Below are positions 7,757-16,883 of a DNA stretch of 30,909 nt, piece after piece. How positions within the stretch are numbered: position 1 is the stretch's first letter; every line of letters starts with the position of its first letter. The position numbers were made by a program, and so were the translations under genes. The DNA comes from Methanosarcina sp. UBA293 (lineage in GTDB: Archaea; Halobacteriota; Methanosarcinia; Methanosarcinales; Methanosarcinaceae), in the NCBI GenBank assembly GCA_002499445.1, contig DALS01000001.1:1-30909 (forward strand), given 5' to 3'. Under the pieces are notes generated by a model, which was given only the letters and a program-made list of their open reading frames with translations, did no database searches and was not told the DNA's origin.

Positions 7757-8776
7757 TCAGGCGTAATACTCGTCTCTTGCTGCAACCATCGCTTTGATGT
7801 TCTCGAGAGGGGTCATGGGTGCAATTCCACAGCCAGGTGCTAGCACATCGACGCCTTCTTCAAGAGCCTGCTTTGCTTCAGCTTTAATCTTGTCAACAGG
7901 GCCAGGCAGCAAGGTAAAAGGACTGGAGATGTTTCCGACGAATCTTGCTCTGTCTCCGATAACTTCCTTTGCCTTCTTCGGGCTGCCAACCTTTTCTTCT
8001 ACACTGAGCCCTTCAAAACCACAGTCTGCCATATCATTTAGGATCGGGTTTACGTTTCCGCAGATATGAAGAACAGTGACGGAGTCCACACTGGAAGAAA
8101 ACTTCTGCAGCCTTGCCTGGAGAAACTGCTTGAAGGAAGCAGGGCTCATAAGGTCAGGGGAAGCAACAGGGTCTGCGACTGAGATAACATCTGCACCTGC
8201 TTCAACCATTGCGTTTGCGTACATAATTGCAGCTTCTGTAGCAATATCCAGTGACTGTTCGAAGAGGTCGGTTTTCTTAATGGACCATTTCATGAAGGAT
8301 TTTACACTTACAAGGTCGGAAGCAACTGTAATCGGGCCTTCCATGCCACCGATAATTGGCACGTCAGGACCGACTTTTTCCCTGATAATCTTAATAGCTT
8401 CAAGTACAGCTGGAATCCTGCCTCTCTGCAGGAGATCTTCAGGGATGGCTGCACCCTCTAGGGACTTAGGGTAGGGGTGACCTATGACAGAAGGCTGCCT
8501 GTTCTTGGTTCCCATGTTGATTTCACAGCCCATTGCTTCAACTAGAACGGTAAGGCAGTAAGGAACCCTTACAGCTTCGAGTCCGCTAAGCTCGTAATTT
8601 GCGATCGCAAGTTTTGCTAAAAGTTCAGGGTCGGTGTGAGCTTCAGGCCAGGGTGCTCCGACTTCATCCATAAGCTCTACAATCCCGGTCTGGGTCACAG
8701 AACAAACAGGTACTTTGTCAACGGGCTTGCCTTCAAGGGCAGCTAAGAGTCTCGTTTTGAGTGTAAATTCGCTCAT
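7757..8776 (-). CDS. MtbA/MtaA-type methylcorrinoid:coenzyme M methyltransferase
   Basis: The 339-residue cytoplasmic enzyme has the uroporphyrinogen-decarboxylase TIM-barrel fold of methylcobamide:CoM methyltransferases. Probable zinc ligands are H237 and C239 (motif HICGN) and C316 (APGCG), the arrangement used by MtaA and MtbA to activate coenzyme M. Length and motif spacing are normal. The enzyme moves a methyl group from a methylated corrinoid protein to CoM, feeding methyl-CoM reductase. MtsF already carries such a domain, so this copy may serve another corrinoid partner or help MtsF. I cannot decide between MtaA-, MtbA- or other isozyme roles from sequence alone. The ATG has AGGT about seven bases upstream. 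Confidence 0.9.
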   Translation of the reverse strand: MSEFTLKTRLLAALEGKPVDKVPVCSVTQTGIVELMDEVGAPWPEAHTDPELLAKLAIANYELSGLEAVRVPYCLTVLVEAMGCEINMGTKNRQPSVIGHPYPKSLEGAAIPEDLLQRGRIPAVLEAIKIIREKVGPDVPIIGGMEGPITVASDLVSVKSFMKWSIKKTDLFEQSLDIATEAAIMYANAMVEAGADVISVADPVASPDLMSPASFKQFLQARLQKFSSSVDSVTVLHICGNVNPILNDMADCGFEGLSVEEKVGSPKKAKEVIGDRARFVGNISSPFTLLPGPVDKIKAEAKQALEEGVDVLAPGCGIAPMTPLENIKAMVAARDEYYA

Positions 8777-9330
8777 GTTTATACCTTTTTTAATTTATTT
8801 TACTAATTTACTTATATTTATTTTTATTACAAGTTATTATTTACTTGATAATATTATATAACTTTTTCAATTTAGAAGATTCCAAACTCCGGATAGAAAG
8901 TCCAGAGCTTGGAAACGCAGTTAAAAATCATAGTTTTCGCCTGGAAAATCAACTACTTTCGAATCTCCTTTTCCGCCTCTCTCGTGCAGAAAGGAGAATC
9001 CGGGTACTAAAAATAATTCTCAGGCTCCTTAAGATTGTATTAGAGATTATATTAGAACGTGAATATTTTTTAGTTAACAACTTATAAAAGCTATTTGTCA
9101 AGAATTTTTTTTGGGCACTTTTTTAATAAAATGGATTATAAATTTTAATCTCATTGTTTGAGTCTCTATGTTAAGTTAAATATCTAAATTTCACTCTACC
9201 CGGATAACACACCAGGCTTGGCATGATAATGCACAAGTGCATTTACTTTCATATTTTAGATTTCAAAAGGTTTCTAAACCTAGGTCAAGTTTCTTATTCT
9301 TGGATTACGTTGAATCACACAGGGGATTAA
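8777..9330. other. 554-bp divergent intergenic region, no gene seen
   Basis: AT-rich DNA separates the CoM methyltransferase (leftward) from the P-type ATPase (rightward). An 80-codon plus-strand frame at 8845-9087 has no convincing start signal or recognisable product. One hairpin is visible, TCTCCTTT (8964-8971) pairing with AAAGGAGA (8990-8997). Both promoters must lie here, but I cannot place them confidently. Confidence 0.5.
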
Positions 9331-12216
9331 ATGGGGAAGAATCTAACTGACAGTAACGACAAGATTTGTTCTCCACAGGGAAATGAGCATAGTATTTCAC
9401 TTCAGGAATTTCTTGAGAAACTAGGTGTTGACGAAAATGGGATTGGCGAGCAAGAAGCTGCCCATAGGCTAAAAGAATGTGGAGCCAATATTCTCGAAGA
9501 GACAGAAAAAGAGAGCATAATAAAGAAGTATCTCAAGCAATTTAGAAATCTCTTCGCCATCCTGCTAACTGTGGGATCGATTCTAGCTTTTTTTGGAGAA
9601 TATCTAGATCCAGGACAGGGAAACCTGTACATAGGAATTGCTCTAGCTGGCGTTGTAGTTATCAATGCAACCTTCACCTTTATACAGGAATACCAGGCTG
9701 AAAAAACAATGGAAAGCTTTCGGCAGCTCCTTCCACCCCATGCCAGAGTTCTGAGGGAAGGGAAGGTAAGAGATATTCTGGCATCGGAGCTTGTGGTCGG
9801 GGATATTATTTATCTTGAAGAAGGAGATAAGGTTCCTGCTGATGGGCGTTTGATTGAAAATAATACTCTGAAAGTGGATAACTCTGCTATTACCGGCGAA
9901 TCCGAACCCCAGCTCCGATCTCTTGAATGGACCCATCCAAACATGCTGGAGAGCAGGAATATGGTTTTCTCAGGCACTCTCATACAGAGCGGGAATGGGA
10001 AAGCTGTCATCTTCGGCACGGGGCAGAATACTCAGATCGGAAGCCTTGCAACACTCACACAACAGACTTCAGGCGTGGATACCCCGCTCCGAAGAGAACT
10101 AAATCATTTCATAAAGGTCATATCTATAATTGCGATTTCCCTGGGAATAACTTTCTTTATACTATCTTTTCTTCTTAAGGATATTTTTCTTTCAAGTCTG
10201 ATCTTTGCAATCGGAATTATCGTCGCCAATTTACCCGAGGGGCTTTTACCCACGGTTACTCTTGCCCTTAGCCTAGCTTCCAGGCGAATGGCATCACGAA
10301 ATGCTCTTATTAAGCAACTTGAATCCGTAGAAACTCTGGGCTCGACGACGGTTATCTGCACTGACAAAACTGGAACTCTCACTCAGAACAGGATGGCAGT
10401 AAATTCCATCATTATCGGTTTTGAATGTTTCGTTCTCGAAAACCCTGCCAGCTCTAAAGAAAGAACTGCAGGGCAGGAGGCAGGAGAAAGTGTAAACAAA
10501 GTGGTTGAGGAAAGAATTGCAGATTCTGGGAGCAAAGGAGATACCGAAGCAGAAGGAGGTTCAGGGGCAGAAGGAATTTGTGTTATAAAAAAGCCTGGAT
10601 GGGACCCTGAAAAATTGCCGCCGATTTTCATAAGGGTTGCAGGGCTCTGTAATAATGCAAAACTTCGCGAGTCTCCTCCAGGATACATAGGTGACCCAAC
10701 TGAAGGAGCCCTTCTCGTTTTTGCAAATAGCCTGGAAGATGTAGGAAAGCTACAAAACGAGTACCCTAGGCTGGAAGAGTTCCCCTTTGATTCGATTACA
10801 AAAAGAATGGAAGTTATCTGCCGTACTCCTGAAGGAAAACTAGAGGTTTATCTTAAGGGTGCCCCGGAAGTAGTTGTGAAAATGTGCAGTTCAGTCTTGG
10901 CTTCAGGAGGGATTAAGAAACTTGATGAAACTGAACAAAAAAAGCTTCTTGACCGGCATCTAAGACTTGCAGAAAAGGGAGAACGTGTGATTGCTCTTGC
11001 ACACAGGCAGGGAGAAGATCAAAGGGAGTATACTGAGGATTTTATTTTCCTTGGGTTTATAGGGATTGTAGATCCTCCGCGTCCTGAAGCCAGAGAAGCT
11101 ATTGCAAGATGCCACACCGCAGGGATTAAGGTTGTCATGATCACTGGCGATCACCCTGCTACTGCAGAATCAATTGCAAAGGACGTGGGGCTTGCAGACT
11201 CTGGAAACCTTGAAATCATTACTGGAGACGAGCTGAATTTACTCTCGCGTCCAGAGCTTGCTTCAAGATTGAAAAATCCGAGCATCGTCTTTGCCCGTAC
11301 TTCCCCTGTGCAAAAGCTGAAAATCGTACAGCTTTTCCAGGCTGAAGGGGAAATTGTGACAATGACAGGAGATGGAGTCAATGACGCTCCTGCAATCAAG
11401 AATGCGGATATGGGAGTTGCTATGGGTAGCGGCACGGATGTAGCTCGCGAAGCTGCGGATATGGTACTTCTTGACGACAATTTCGCTACGATTGTTAATG
11501 CTGTAGAAGAAGGAAGGACGGTTTTTGACAATATTAAAAAATTCATTGTATATATCCTTGCAAGTAATATTCCTGAAATCCTGCCTTTCATAGCTTTCGT
11601 TCTGTTTGCTCTGCCCCTTCCAATGCCTGTACAGCTTATCCTGGCAATTGATCTGGGTACGGATATGCTGCCTGCAATTGCTCTGGGAAAAGAAAAGGGG
11701 GAAGGAGATATTATGAAAAGACCTCCCAGATCCAGGGAAGAAAAGCTGTTAACTCCTCCCCTGCTTTTTACAGCTTATGGAATAAAAGGACCTATCGAAG
11801 CTCTTGCAGGCTTCTTCTGCTATTTTGCTGTACTTTTTGAAGGTGGCTGGAGTTTTGGTGAGCAGCTTACAAATAACAATCCTCTTTATATGCAGTCAAT
11901 AACTGCATTCTTTTCAGCAGTGATTATTTGTCAGATAGCAAATGTTTTTGCTTCCAGAACCCGGTACCAGTCGGCCTTTACAGTGGGCTTATTGAGCAAT
12001 CGTACAATCCTAGTAGGGATTGCAAGCGAACTTCTGATTCTAGCATTTATTATCTGGAATCCGTCGGCAAACCTTATTTTCAACACTTCCCCCCTTGACC
12101 TCAGATATTTAGTCTTTGCCATTCCTTTTGCAATATTTTTGCTCGGAGTCGATGAGTTAAGAAAATACCTGCTTAGAAGGAATGTAAGTTGGGCAGTCCG
12201 GTTTCTTAAATGGTAA
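9331..12216 (+). CDS. P-type cation ATPase closely resembling Na,K-ATPase alpha (type IIC-like)
   Basis: This 961-residue membrane pump has every P-type hallmark: TGES with E190, the phosphorylated D345 in CTDKTGTLTQ, and the hinge GDGVNDAPA with D681. The transmembrane ion site is of the Na,K/H,K type rather than plain Ca type. M4 reads VANLPEGLLPT (E303), M5 reads YILASNIPEI (Y741, S745, E749), and M6 reads IDLGTDMLPAIALG (D774, D778). These line up with Na,K-ATPase Glu327, Tyr771, Ser775, Glu779, Asp804 and Asp808. Similarity continues through M7 and to the RRN-W C-terminal end. A low-complexity Glu/Gly/Ser insertion (about 375-420) lies in the nucleotide-binding region. No beta subunit is encoded nearby. 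Na+ export, perhaps with K+ uptake, is the best guess. GGGGAT precedes the ATG. Confidence 0.93.
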   Translation: MGKNLTDSNDKICSPQGNEHSISLQEFLEKLGVDENGIGEQEAAHRLKECGANILEETEKESIIKKYLKQFRNLFAILLTVGSILAFFGEYLDPGQGNLYIGIALAGVVVINATFTFIQEYQAEKTMESFRQLLPPHARVLREGKVRDILASELVVGDIIYLEEGDKVPADGRLIENNTLKVDNSAITGESEPQLRSLEWTHPNMLESRNMVFSGTLIQSGNGKAVIFGTGQNTQIGSLATLTQQTSGVDTPLRRELNHFIKVISIIAISLGITFFILSFLLKDIFLSSLIFAIGIIVANLPEGLLPTVTLALSLASRRMASRNALIKQLESVETLGSTTVICTDKTGTLTQNRMAVNSIIIGFECFVLENPASSKERTAGQEAGESVNKVVEERIADSGSKGDTEAEGGSGAEGICVIKKPGWDPEKLPPIFIRVAGLCNNAKLRESPPGYIGDPTEGALLVFANSLEDVGKLQNEYPRLEEFPFDSITKRMEVICRTPEGKLEVYLKGAPEVVVKMCSSVLASGGIKKLDETEQKKLLDRHLRLAEKGERVIALAHRQGEDQREYTEDFIFLGFIGIVDPPRPEAREAIARCHTAGIKVVMITGDHPATAESIAKDVGLADSGNLEIITGDELNLLSRPELASRLKNPSIVFARTSPVQKLKIVQLFQAEGEIVTMTGDGVNDAPAIKNADMGVAMGSGTDVAREAADMVLLDDNFATIVNAVEEGRTVFDNIKKFIVYILASNIPEILPFIAFVLFALPLPMPVQLILAIDLGTDMLPAIALGKEKGEGDIMKRPPRSREEKLLTPPLLFTAYGIKGPIEALAGFFCYFAVLFEGGWSFGEQLTNNNPLYMQSITAFFSAVIICQIANVFASRTRYQSAFTVGLLSNRTILVGIASELLILAFIIWNPSANLIFNTSPLDLRYLVFAIPFAIFLLGVDELRKYLLRRNVSWAVRFLKW

Positions 12217-12300
12217 ATAAAAATTTGACAATCCATTCTTAAGCGATAAATTAAAAACTGAACAATACGATTCTTAAATGGTGAAGTAAAAAATATTTAA
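12203..12300. repeat. three imperfect ~34-bp tandem repeats spanning the ATPase stop codon
   Basis: Units begin TTCTTAAATGGT (12203), TTCTTAAGCGAT (12236) and TTCTTAAATGGT (12271). Each runs into an A-rich segment, and units 1 and 2 also carry a GACAAT/GAACAAT block. The first unit encodes the last codons (FLKW-stop) of the ATPase. Confidence 0.7.
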
Positions 12301-12523
12301 GTGTTTTCTCGTTTATGAAAAGAACCATCAAAAATGTTGTTTTACCTGTTCAAAGCTAATTTTTTTGTTGTATATTCCATTTAGGTTTTTTTCCATAAAA
12401 GAAGCTTATCGGTCTCTAATACACTAAGAAAGCAACTATATTCTTTTTAAATTCAGAAATTCCTTTTCAATGCAAAATTATTTTAATAAAAATGGTTTTT
12501 TTCACGTCAACTCATTGAAAACT

Positions 12524-12531
12524 TTTATATA
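12524..12531 (+). promoter_or_regulatory. TATA box for the hybrid kinase gene
   Basis: TTTATATA matches the archaeal TATA-box consensus and lies about 140 bp upstream of the kinase start codon. No better candidate is closer. Confidence 0.55.
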
Positions 12532-12600
12532 GATAATAGCTCAATCTCATCTGTCAATATTATTTTGCAAACTTCCCTGCAGGCTCTACCAAAAATTTCC

Positions 12601-12660
12601 TCCAGGTTTAACTAACTCTAAATTCCTTCCTCCAGGTATAATTAACTCGAAATTCCTTCG
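12601..12660 (+). repeat. tandem duplicate of a 30-bp unit in the kinase leader
   Basis: Unit one (12601-12630) and unit two (12631-12660) share 26 of 30 bases; each begins TCCAGGT and ends AATTCCTTC followed by C or G. The second copy ends 12 bases before the start codon, and the region has no ordinary Shine-Dalgarno sequence. Confidence 0.85.
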
Positions 12661-12672
12661 CCGAGCTTAACA

Positions 12673-15600
12673 ATGAATGTCAGTAGAAAGATCCTTGTTA
12701 TAATCTATATTATCTTTGCTCTTCTTATTTCAGCTGTTATTTTTGCTTCACAGAGCATACTTTATTCCAGTATTTCCGATTTGCAGGAAAAAGAGGCAGC
12801 TCACAATCTAGAAAAGGTAGAGAATATGATTGATTTTCAGACTCTACACCTCGAGGAAACCAATTCTGCTCTATCTTCAAGAGACGATATCAGGGCTTTA
12901 ATGTTAAGTCAGGATTCTCGAAACTCAGGTAAAGCTGAGTTAGATGGCGCTTTTTCAGTCAGTGGATGTGACTTTGTTTTTCTTGTAAATAATTCTGGAT
13001 ATATTTTATATTCCGAAGTTTCGGATCCTGAGCTCCCTACTAATAATTCTAATGTTGCTGAAATTAGTCAGAGAATAGATGATGGCAGTTTCCTTTGTAA
13101 GAAGGCTGAAAACTCATTAAAAGGCTTACTCTTGCTGGGAAATGATCCTGCAGTCATCTCCAGCCAGCCTGTGCTTGCAGCACCCGAAAACAAAAAAGTT
13201 TTAGGTACAATCATTCTTGGAAAAAAGCTTGATTCAAGCTTCATTAAAAACGTCCAAAAAAACACTGGGAGTATAGTTACACTTTATAGTTTCAACAATG
13301 CATCACCTGATATTCGGCAGGCTCTTTTTGAGAGTAAGAATTCAAAACTTATGTATACTGCAGCTGGAGAGAGAGTTACCAGCTATTCTGTTCTTAAAGA
13401 CATTTTTGGAAACCCAAGTATTGTAATTCAAACTGACATTGACAGCAGTATCTATTCCGAGGGTCAGAAGTCTCTCCGTCACATTATGCTTTTCCTTTTG
13501 TTTGCAGGGCTTATTACTGGGGCAGTTTGTAAGCTTCTTCTTGATAGAGAAATAATATCCCGAATAGTTGCAATTGATAATTTTGTGGAAAAAGTAAGAC
13601 TGAATGAAGATTTCTCTGAGAGATATTACATGGATGGGGATGATGAACTCTCAAGGCTCTCCGAAGGAGTAAACCAGACGCTTGACCGCCTGAGAACTAC
13701 TTCTGACGAATTTAAAACCCAAGAGCACGAAAAAAAGCTAATCCTCAATTCTCTCAGTGAACTCGTGGTCTTTATGGACTCTGAACTGAGAATAATCTGG
13801 TTAAATAAAGCGGCTCTTGATCACATGGGTATGAGACTTGAAGACGCCATAGGGCGCTGTTACCAAGAAATGTATATACTATATAAAGGAAAAATAGGAA
13901 AATCTCCTATATTGAAAGTACTGGAAACGGGAAAAGAAGAGTTTGGGGAAATAGTTACACAGGATGGGAAAGTCTGGAGGGTCAGTGCAATTCCTATAAA
14001 GAATGAAGACGACAGGATTACTGGGATCCTGAAAACTGGTCTTGATATTACTGCACATAGACAATCGGAAGAAAGATTACTTCAAGCAAAACTAGAAGCC
14101 GAGGAAGCAAATAATTCAAAAAGTGAGTTTCTTGCAAATATGAGTCATGAACTGCGAACGCCTTTGAATTCCATTATAGGCTTTTCGGATATCCTCCTTG
14201 AGAGAATTTTTGGAGAGCTTAACGAAAAACAGTTCAGATACGTAAGCAATATCTCCACCAGTGGGAAGAATTTATTGGTACTTATAAATGACATCCTTGA
14301 CCTCTCAAAAGTAGAAGCAAAAAGAATGGACCTTCATTACAGTGAGTTTTCAATCTATACCGTATTTGAAGAAGTCAAAACCGTCCTCTCTCCTCTTGCC
14401 CAGGCAAAGTTCCTTGAAGTAACCTTTAATGTAGAATCTGGTTTTAGAACGCTTGAAGCCGATCGAGGTCGCCTAATTCAAATCCTTTACAACCTTGTAA
14501 GCAATGCAATCAAATTTACTCCAAACGGAGGTAAAGTCGCAGTTTATTGCAAAAAAAGCAGCGATCGAGCGCTTATTTCAGTCATAGATACAGGCATAGG
14601 AATTTCTGCTGAAGATCAGGTAAAGCTATTCCAGCCGTTTACACAGCTCGATGCGTCAGCAACCCGACAGCATCGGGGCACAGGACTTGGGCTTGCTCTT
14701 GTGAAGAAAATTATAAACTTGCATAAGGGAGATATCTGGGTTGAGAGCGAACTTGGGAAAGGCAGTAACTTTACTTTTGTAATTCCTCTCAGAAAACCGT
14801 TAGATCTCAGGAGTGTCAACGAGGCAGAGCTCGAAGATGTAATCATCGAATTCGAGATGAATAAAGCAGCAGCCCTTTCAGTAAAAGAAAATGTTGAGAA
14901 ATTGCACGAAGAGATAGAGCTGCCTGAAATACATTTACCTGAGAAAGGAAATACTAAAGAGGAACTTATTCTTGTAGTTGATGACGATAAAAGTTCCAGC
15001 GAGCTCCTCTCCATCATACTTAAGGACGCCGGATATAATGTAGCTCTTCTTCATAGTGGGAAAAATGTTTTGAAGGCTGCAAAAAGTCTGAAACCTGATA
15101 TCATTACCTTAGACGTCTTCTTACCAGACACTAATGGCTGGCTTGTTTTGAAACAGCTAAAGAACGATCTTTACACAGCTTCTATTCCGGTACTTATTAT
15201 TTCCATGACCGATAATAATGAGCTTGGAATTACTCTTGGAGCAACATACTCTTTTACAAAACCAGTAAAAAGAATTGAACTGGTAACTTCCCTCAAAGAA
15301 ATTACTGATAATTTCCGATTTGAAAGTCCTAAAGTTCTTATCATAGATGACGATGAAAATGCTGTAGAGTTATTGAGCTCAATGATTGAGCCCGAGGGCT
15401 TTGAGATAATTAAAGCTTACAGCGGGAAGGAAGGTATAGAAAAACTATTCTCAGAGCAGCAGCCTGATATCGTAATTCTAGACCTTATAATGCCGGAAAC
15501 CAGCGGGTTTGATGTTATATCTAGCCTCAGGGGCAATGAACGTACAAAAGATATTCCTCTTATTGTGTGCACTTCTGGAGAGTTTACTGAAAAAAATCTC

Positions 15601-15714
15601 GAAGAATTAAATAATGAGCTAAAAAGACATCTTATATCTATTATGAAAAAGGGCACTTTCGGAAGAAAAGAGCTAATTAATAGAATAAAACAGCTAGCTA
15701 AAGAGGGGAAATGA
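12673..15714 (+). CDS. membrane-bound hybrid sensor histidine kinase (CHASE4-like, HAMP, PAS, HisKA, HATPase, two REC)
   Basis: The 1013-residue protein starts with a transmembrane helix (about 7-28). A roughly 240-residue extracytoplasmic sensor follows, resembling CHASE4, then a second helix (about 271-290), HAMP and a PAS domain (about 350-465). HisKA has the phospho-accepting H492 in NMSHELRTP. The HATPase domain keeps its N and G boxes (NLVSNAIKF, DTGIGIS, GTGLGLALV). Two receiver domains follow, with predicted phospho-Asp D814 and D937. This suggests an internal His-to-Asp relay. The next gene, a single receiver, overlaps its stop by four bases (ATGA), so the two are translationally coupled. 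The signal sensed is unknown. No clear Shine-Dalgarno sequence precedes the ATG; a 30-bp tandem repeat occupies that position. Confidence 0.93.
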   Translation: MNVSRKILVIIYIIFALLISAVIFASQSILYSSISDLQEKEAAHNLEKVENMIDFQTLHLEETNSALSSRDDIRALMLSQDSRNSGKAELDGAFSVSGCDFVFLVNNSGYILYSEVSDPELPTNNSNVAEISQRIDDGSFLCKKAENSLKGLLLLGNDPAVISSQPVLAAPENKKVLGTIILGKKLDSSFIKNVQKNTGSIVTLYSFNNASPDIRQALFESKNSKLMYTAAGERVTSYSVLKDIFGNPSIVIQTDIDSSIYSEGQKSLRHIMLFLLFAGLITGAVCKLLLDREIISRIVAIDNFVEKVRLNEDFSERYYMDGDDELSRLSEGVNQTLDRLRTTSDEFKTQEHEKKLILNSLSELVVFMDSELRIIWLNKAALDHMGMRLEDAIGRCYQEMYILYKGKIGKSPILKVLETGKEEFGEIVTQDGKVWRVSAIPIKNEDDRITGILKTGLDITAHRQSEERLLQAKLEAEEANNSKSEFLANMSHELRTPLNSIIGFSDILLERIFGELNEKQFRYVSNISTSGKNLLVLINDILDLSKVEAKRMDLHYSEFSIYTVFEEVKTVLSPLAQAKFLEVTFNVESGFRTLEADRGRLIQILYNLVSNAIKFTPNGGKVAVYCKKSSDRALISVIDTGIGISAEDQVKLFQPFTQLDASATRQHRGTGLGLALVKKIINLHKGDIWVESELGKGSNFTFVIPLRKPLDLRSVNEAELEDVIIEFEMNKAAALSVKENVEKLHEEIELPEIHLPEKGNTKEELILVVDDDKSSSELLSIILKDAGYNVALLHSGKNVLKAAKSLKPDIITLDVFLPDTNGWLVLKQLKNDLYTASIPVLIISMTDNNELGITLGATYSFTKPVKRIELVTSLKEITDNFRFESPKVLIIDDDENAVELLSSMIEPEGFEIIKAYSGKEGIEKLFSEQQPDIVILDLIMPETSGFDVISSLRGNERTKDIPLIVCTSGEFTEKNLEELNNELKRHLISIMKKGTFGRKELINRIKQLAKEGK

Positions 15715-16082
15715 TGAAGAAAATTCTGATTGTCGAAGATAATATCATGAACATGGAACTAGTTCAGGACCTTCTGGAGCTCTATGGCCATAAGGTAATA
15801 AAAGCCGAGGATGGAATAAAGGCTCTTGAGCGCCTTGCTGAAGAAAAAATCGATATTATCCTGTTAGATATGCAGCTTCCGAAGATGGGCGGACTTGAAG
15901 TTCTTGATCGAATCAAGAAGAATCCTGCAACTGCAGATATTCCTATAATAGCAGTTACGGCCCATGCCATGAAAGGCAGTGAGGAACATTTCATAGAAAT
16001 GGGCTGTGTGGATTATGTTTCTAAACCCATAGATATCCACAAATTTAGGGCTCTAATCGATAAGTATCTGGGAGAACACTAA
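15711..16082 (+). CDS. stand-alone CheY/DivK-like response receiver
   Basis: The protein is a single receiver domain of 123 residues with the acidic pair E9-D10, the phospho-accepting D53 (ILLDMQLP), a conserved Thr in AVTAHA and Lys in SKPID. There is no output domain, so it must act by protein contact or pass on phosphate. The start ATG overlaps the kinase stop codon; an alternative ATG is the very next codon, and GAGGGG lies upstream of both. The kinase is its evident phosphodonor. Its stop lies 18 bp from the stop of a convergent Msr-type regulator, a possible downstream target. Confidence 0.92.
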   Translation: MMKKILIVEDNIMNMELVQDLLELYGHKVIKAEDGIKALERLAEEKIDIILLDMQLPKMGGLEVLDRIKKNPATADIPIIAVTAHAMKGSEEHFIEMGCVDYVSKPIDIHKFRALIDKYLGEH

Positions 16083-16100
16083 CGTTAACTTCTAATATAG

Positions 16101-16883
16101 TCATAATTTTTCCAGCCTCGTGGATATATCTTTATAGTACATAAAGAGTTCATCACACCATGTAAGTGCACTTTCGTCAAAACTCATAAGACGTTGATGG
16201 TCGAACTTTCCCTTTTTGTCGAAAAGTACAAGCGAACAGAAGCGCTCTGTCACCACATTTTTGAGGGTTACATTTTTGTTACAGATATAAATCTGAACGT
16301 TTTTTGATTCCACAAGAGATTTCAGATCCTTGTAGTAATCCGTTTTCAGCCTGTCAAAAACGGGTTCTGTTAGAATAAGACATACTTCAGCTCCTTTTCT
16401 TGCAAGCTCCAAGTACATTTCAACATGAAGAGGATTGAAATATGAAAGGAACATTTTTACATGCTTTGATTCCAGGAGGTTATTTTTGAAATCCTCAGGT
16501 ACTTCAAAAAGCCGGTTAAGGTCGGCTTCAAGCATAAAGTAGTTTCCAAGTTCATCAATCCTGTTAAGGAGAAACTCGGGAATTGCAGTAAAGTCATGGT
16601 TTGTCCAGTAGTCGTAATTCTCCTCAAAAATCCTTACGGTATTTAGCAGAGGTTCCATCTTTTCGACTACTATCTCTCCCATTTCCGAGAGCCTGTAAGT
16701 GTTTTTATCCTGTACGATCAGGCGCCCCTCTTTTAATTTTTTAATCTGGGGCATAATTGATGTCGAGTTAACATTGAGGGCTGTTTTTATTTCGTCCCCA
16801 GTCTTAGGTCCTTCTTCTAGTAGGAGCAATACGTCCTTTCTTTTTTCTGAAAGAAATGCAAGATCAATAAGTGATGTTTTCAT
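16101..16883 (-). CDS. Msr/FilR1-type winged-helix regulator (DUF1724), second copy
   Basis: This 260-residue protein is a clear paralogue of the regulator at 3647-4420. They share the N-terminal SLIDLxFxSEKRK segment, the winged helix ending in IMPQIKKLK, and the FilR1-type C-terminal domain (about 105-250). Members activate methyltransferase or related C1 genes in Methanosarcina. Unlike the first copy, it has no methyltransferase gene beside it. It converges on a two-component gene pair with only 18 bp between stops and is followed by 856 bp of non-coding DNA upstream. Some Msr proteins elsewhere are encoded next to sensor kinases, so functional coupling is plausible. GGGGAG precedes the ATG by about 11 bases. 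Targets are unknown. Confidence 0.88.
   Translation of the reverse strand: MKTSLIDLAFLSEKRKDVLLLLEEGPKTGDEIKTALNVNSTSIMPQIKKLKEGRLIVQDKNTYRLSEMGEIVVEKMEPLLNTVRIFEENYDYWTNHDFTAIPEFLLNRIDELGNYFMLEADLNRLFEVPEDFKNNLLESKHVKMFLSYFNPLHVEMYLELARKGAEVCLILTEPVFDRLKTDYYKDLKSLVESKNVQIYICNKNVTLKNVVTERFCSLVLFDKKGKFDHQRLMSFDESALTWCDELFMYYKDISTRLEKL

Larger units (their letters stand above)
12217..12672. other. 456-bp intergenic region with a kinase promoter
   Basis: No gene is supported. The region starts with the tail of the 34-bp repeats. A clear TATA box, TTTATATA, lies at 12524-12531, so transcription of the kinase gene would start near 12555 and leave a leader of roughly 115 nt. That leader contains a 30-bp tandem duplication. 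Confidence 0.6.

Noticed and set aside
8845..9087. 80-codon frame in the gap before the ATPase
   Set aside because: There is no Shine-Dalgarno sequence, the composition is Leu/Ile/Arg-rich and typical of AT-rich DNA, and there is no family resemblance.
11151..11591. 146-codon minus-strand frame within the P-type ATPase
   Set aside because: It is antisense to the hinge and M5 region of a well-supported pump; the Ser-rich product and lack of start signals mark it as a shadow.
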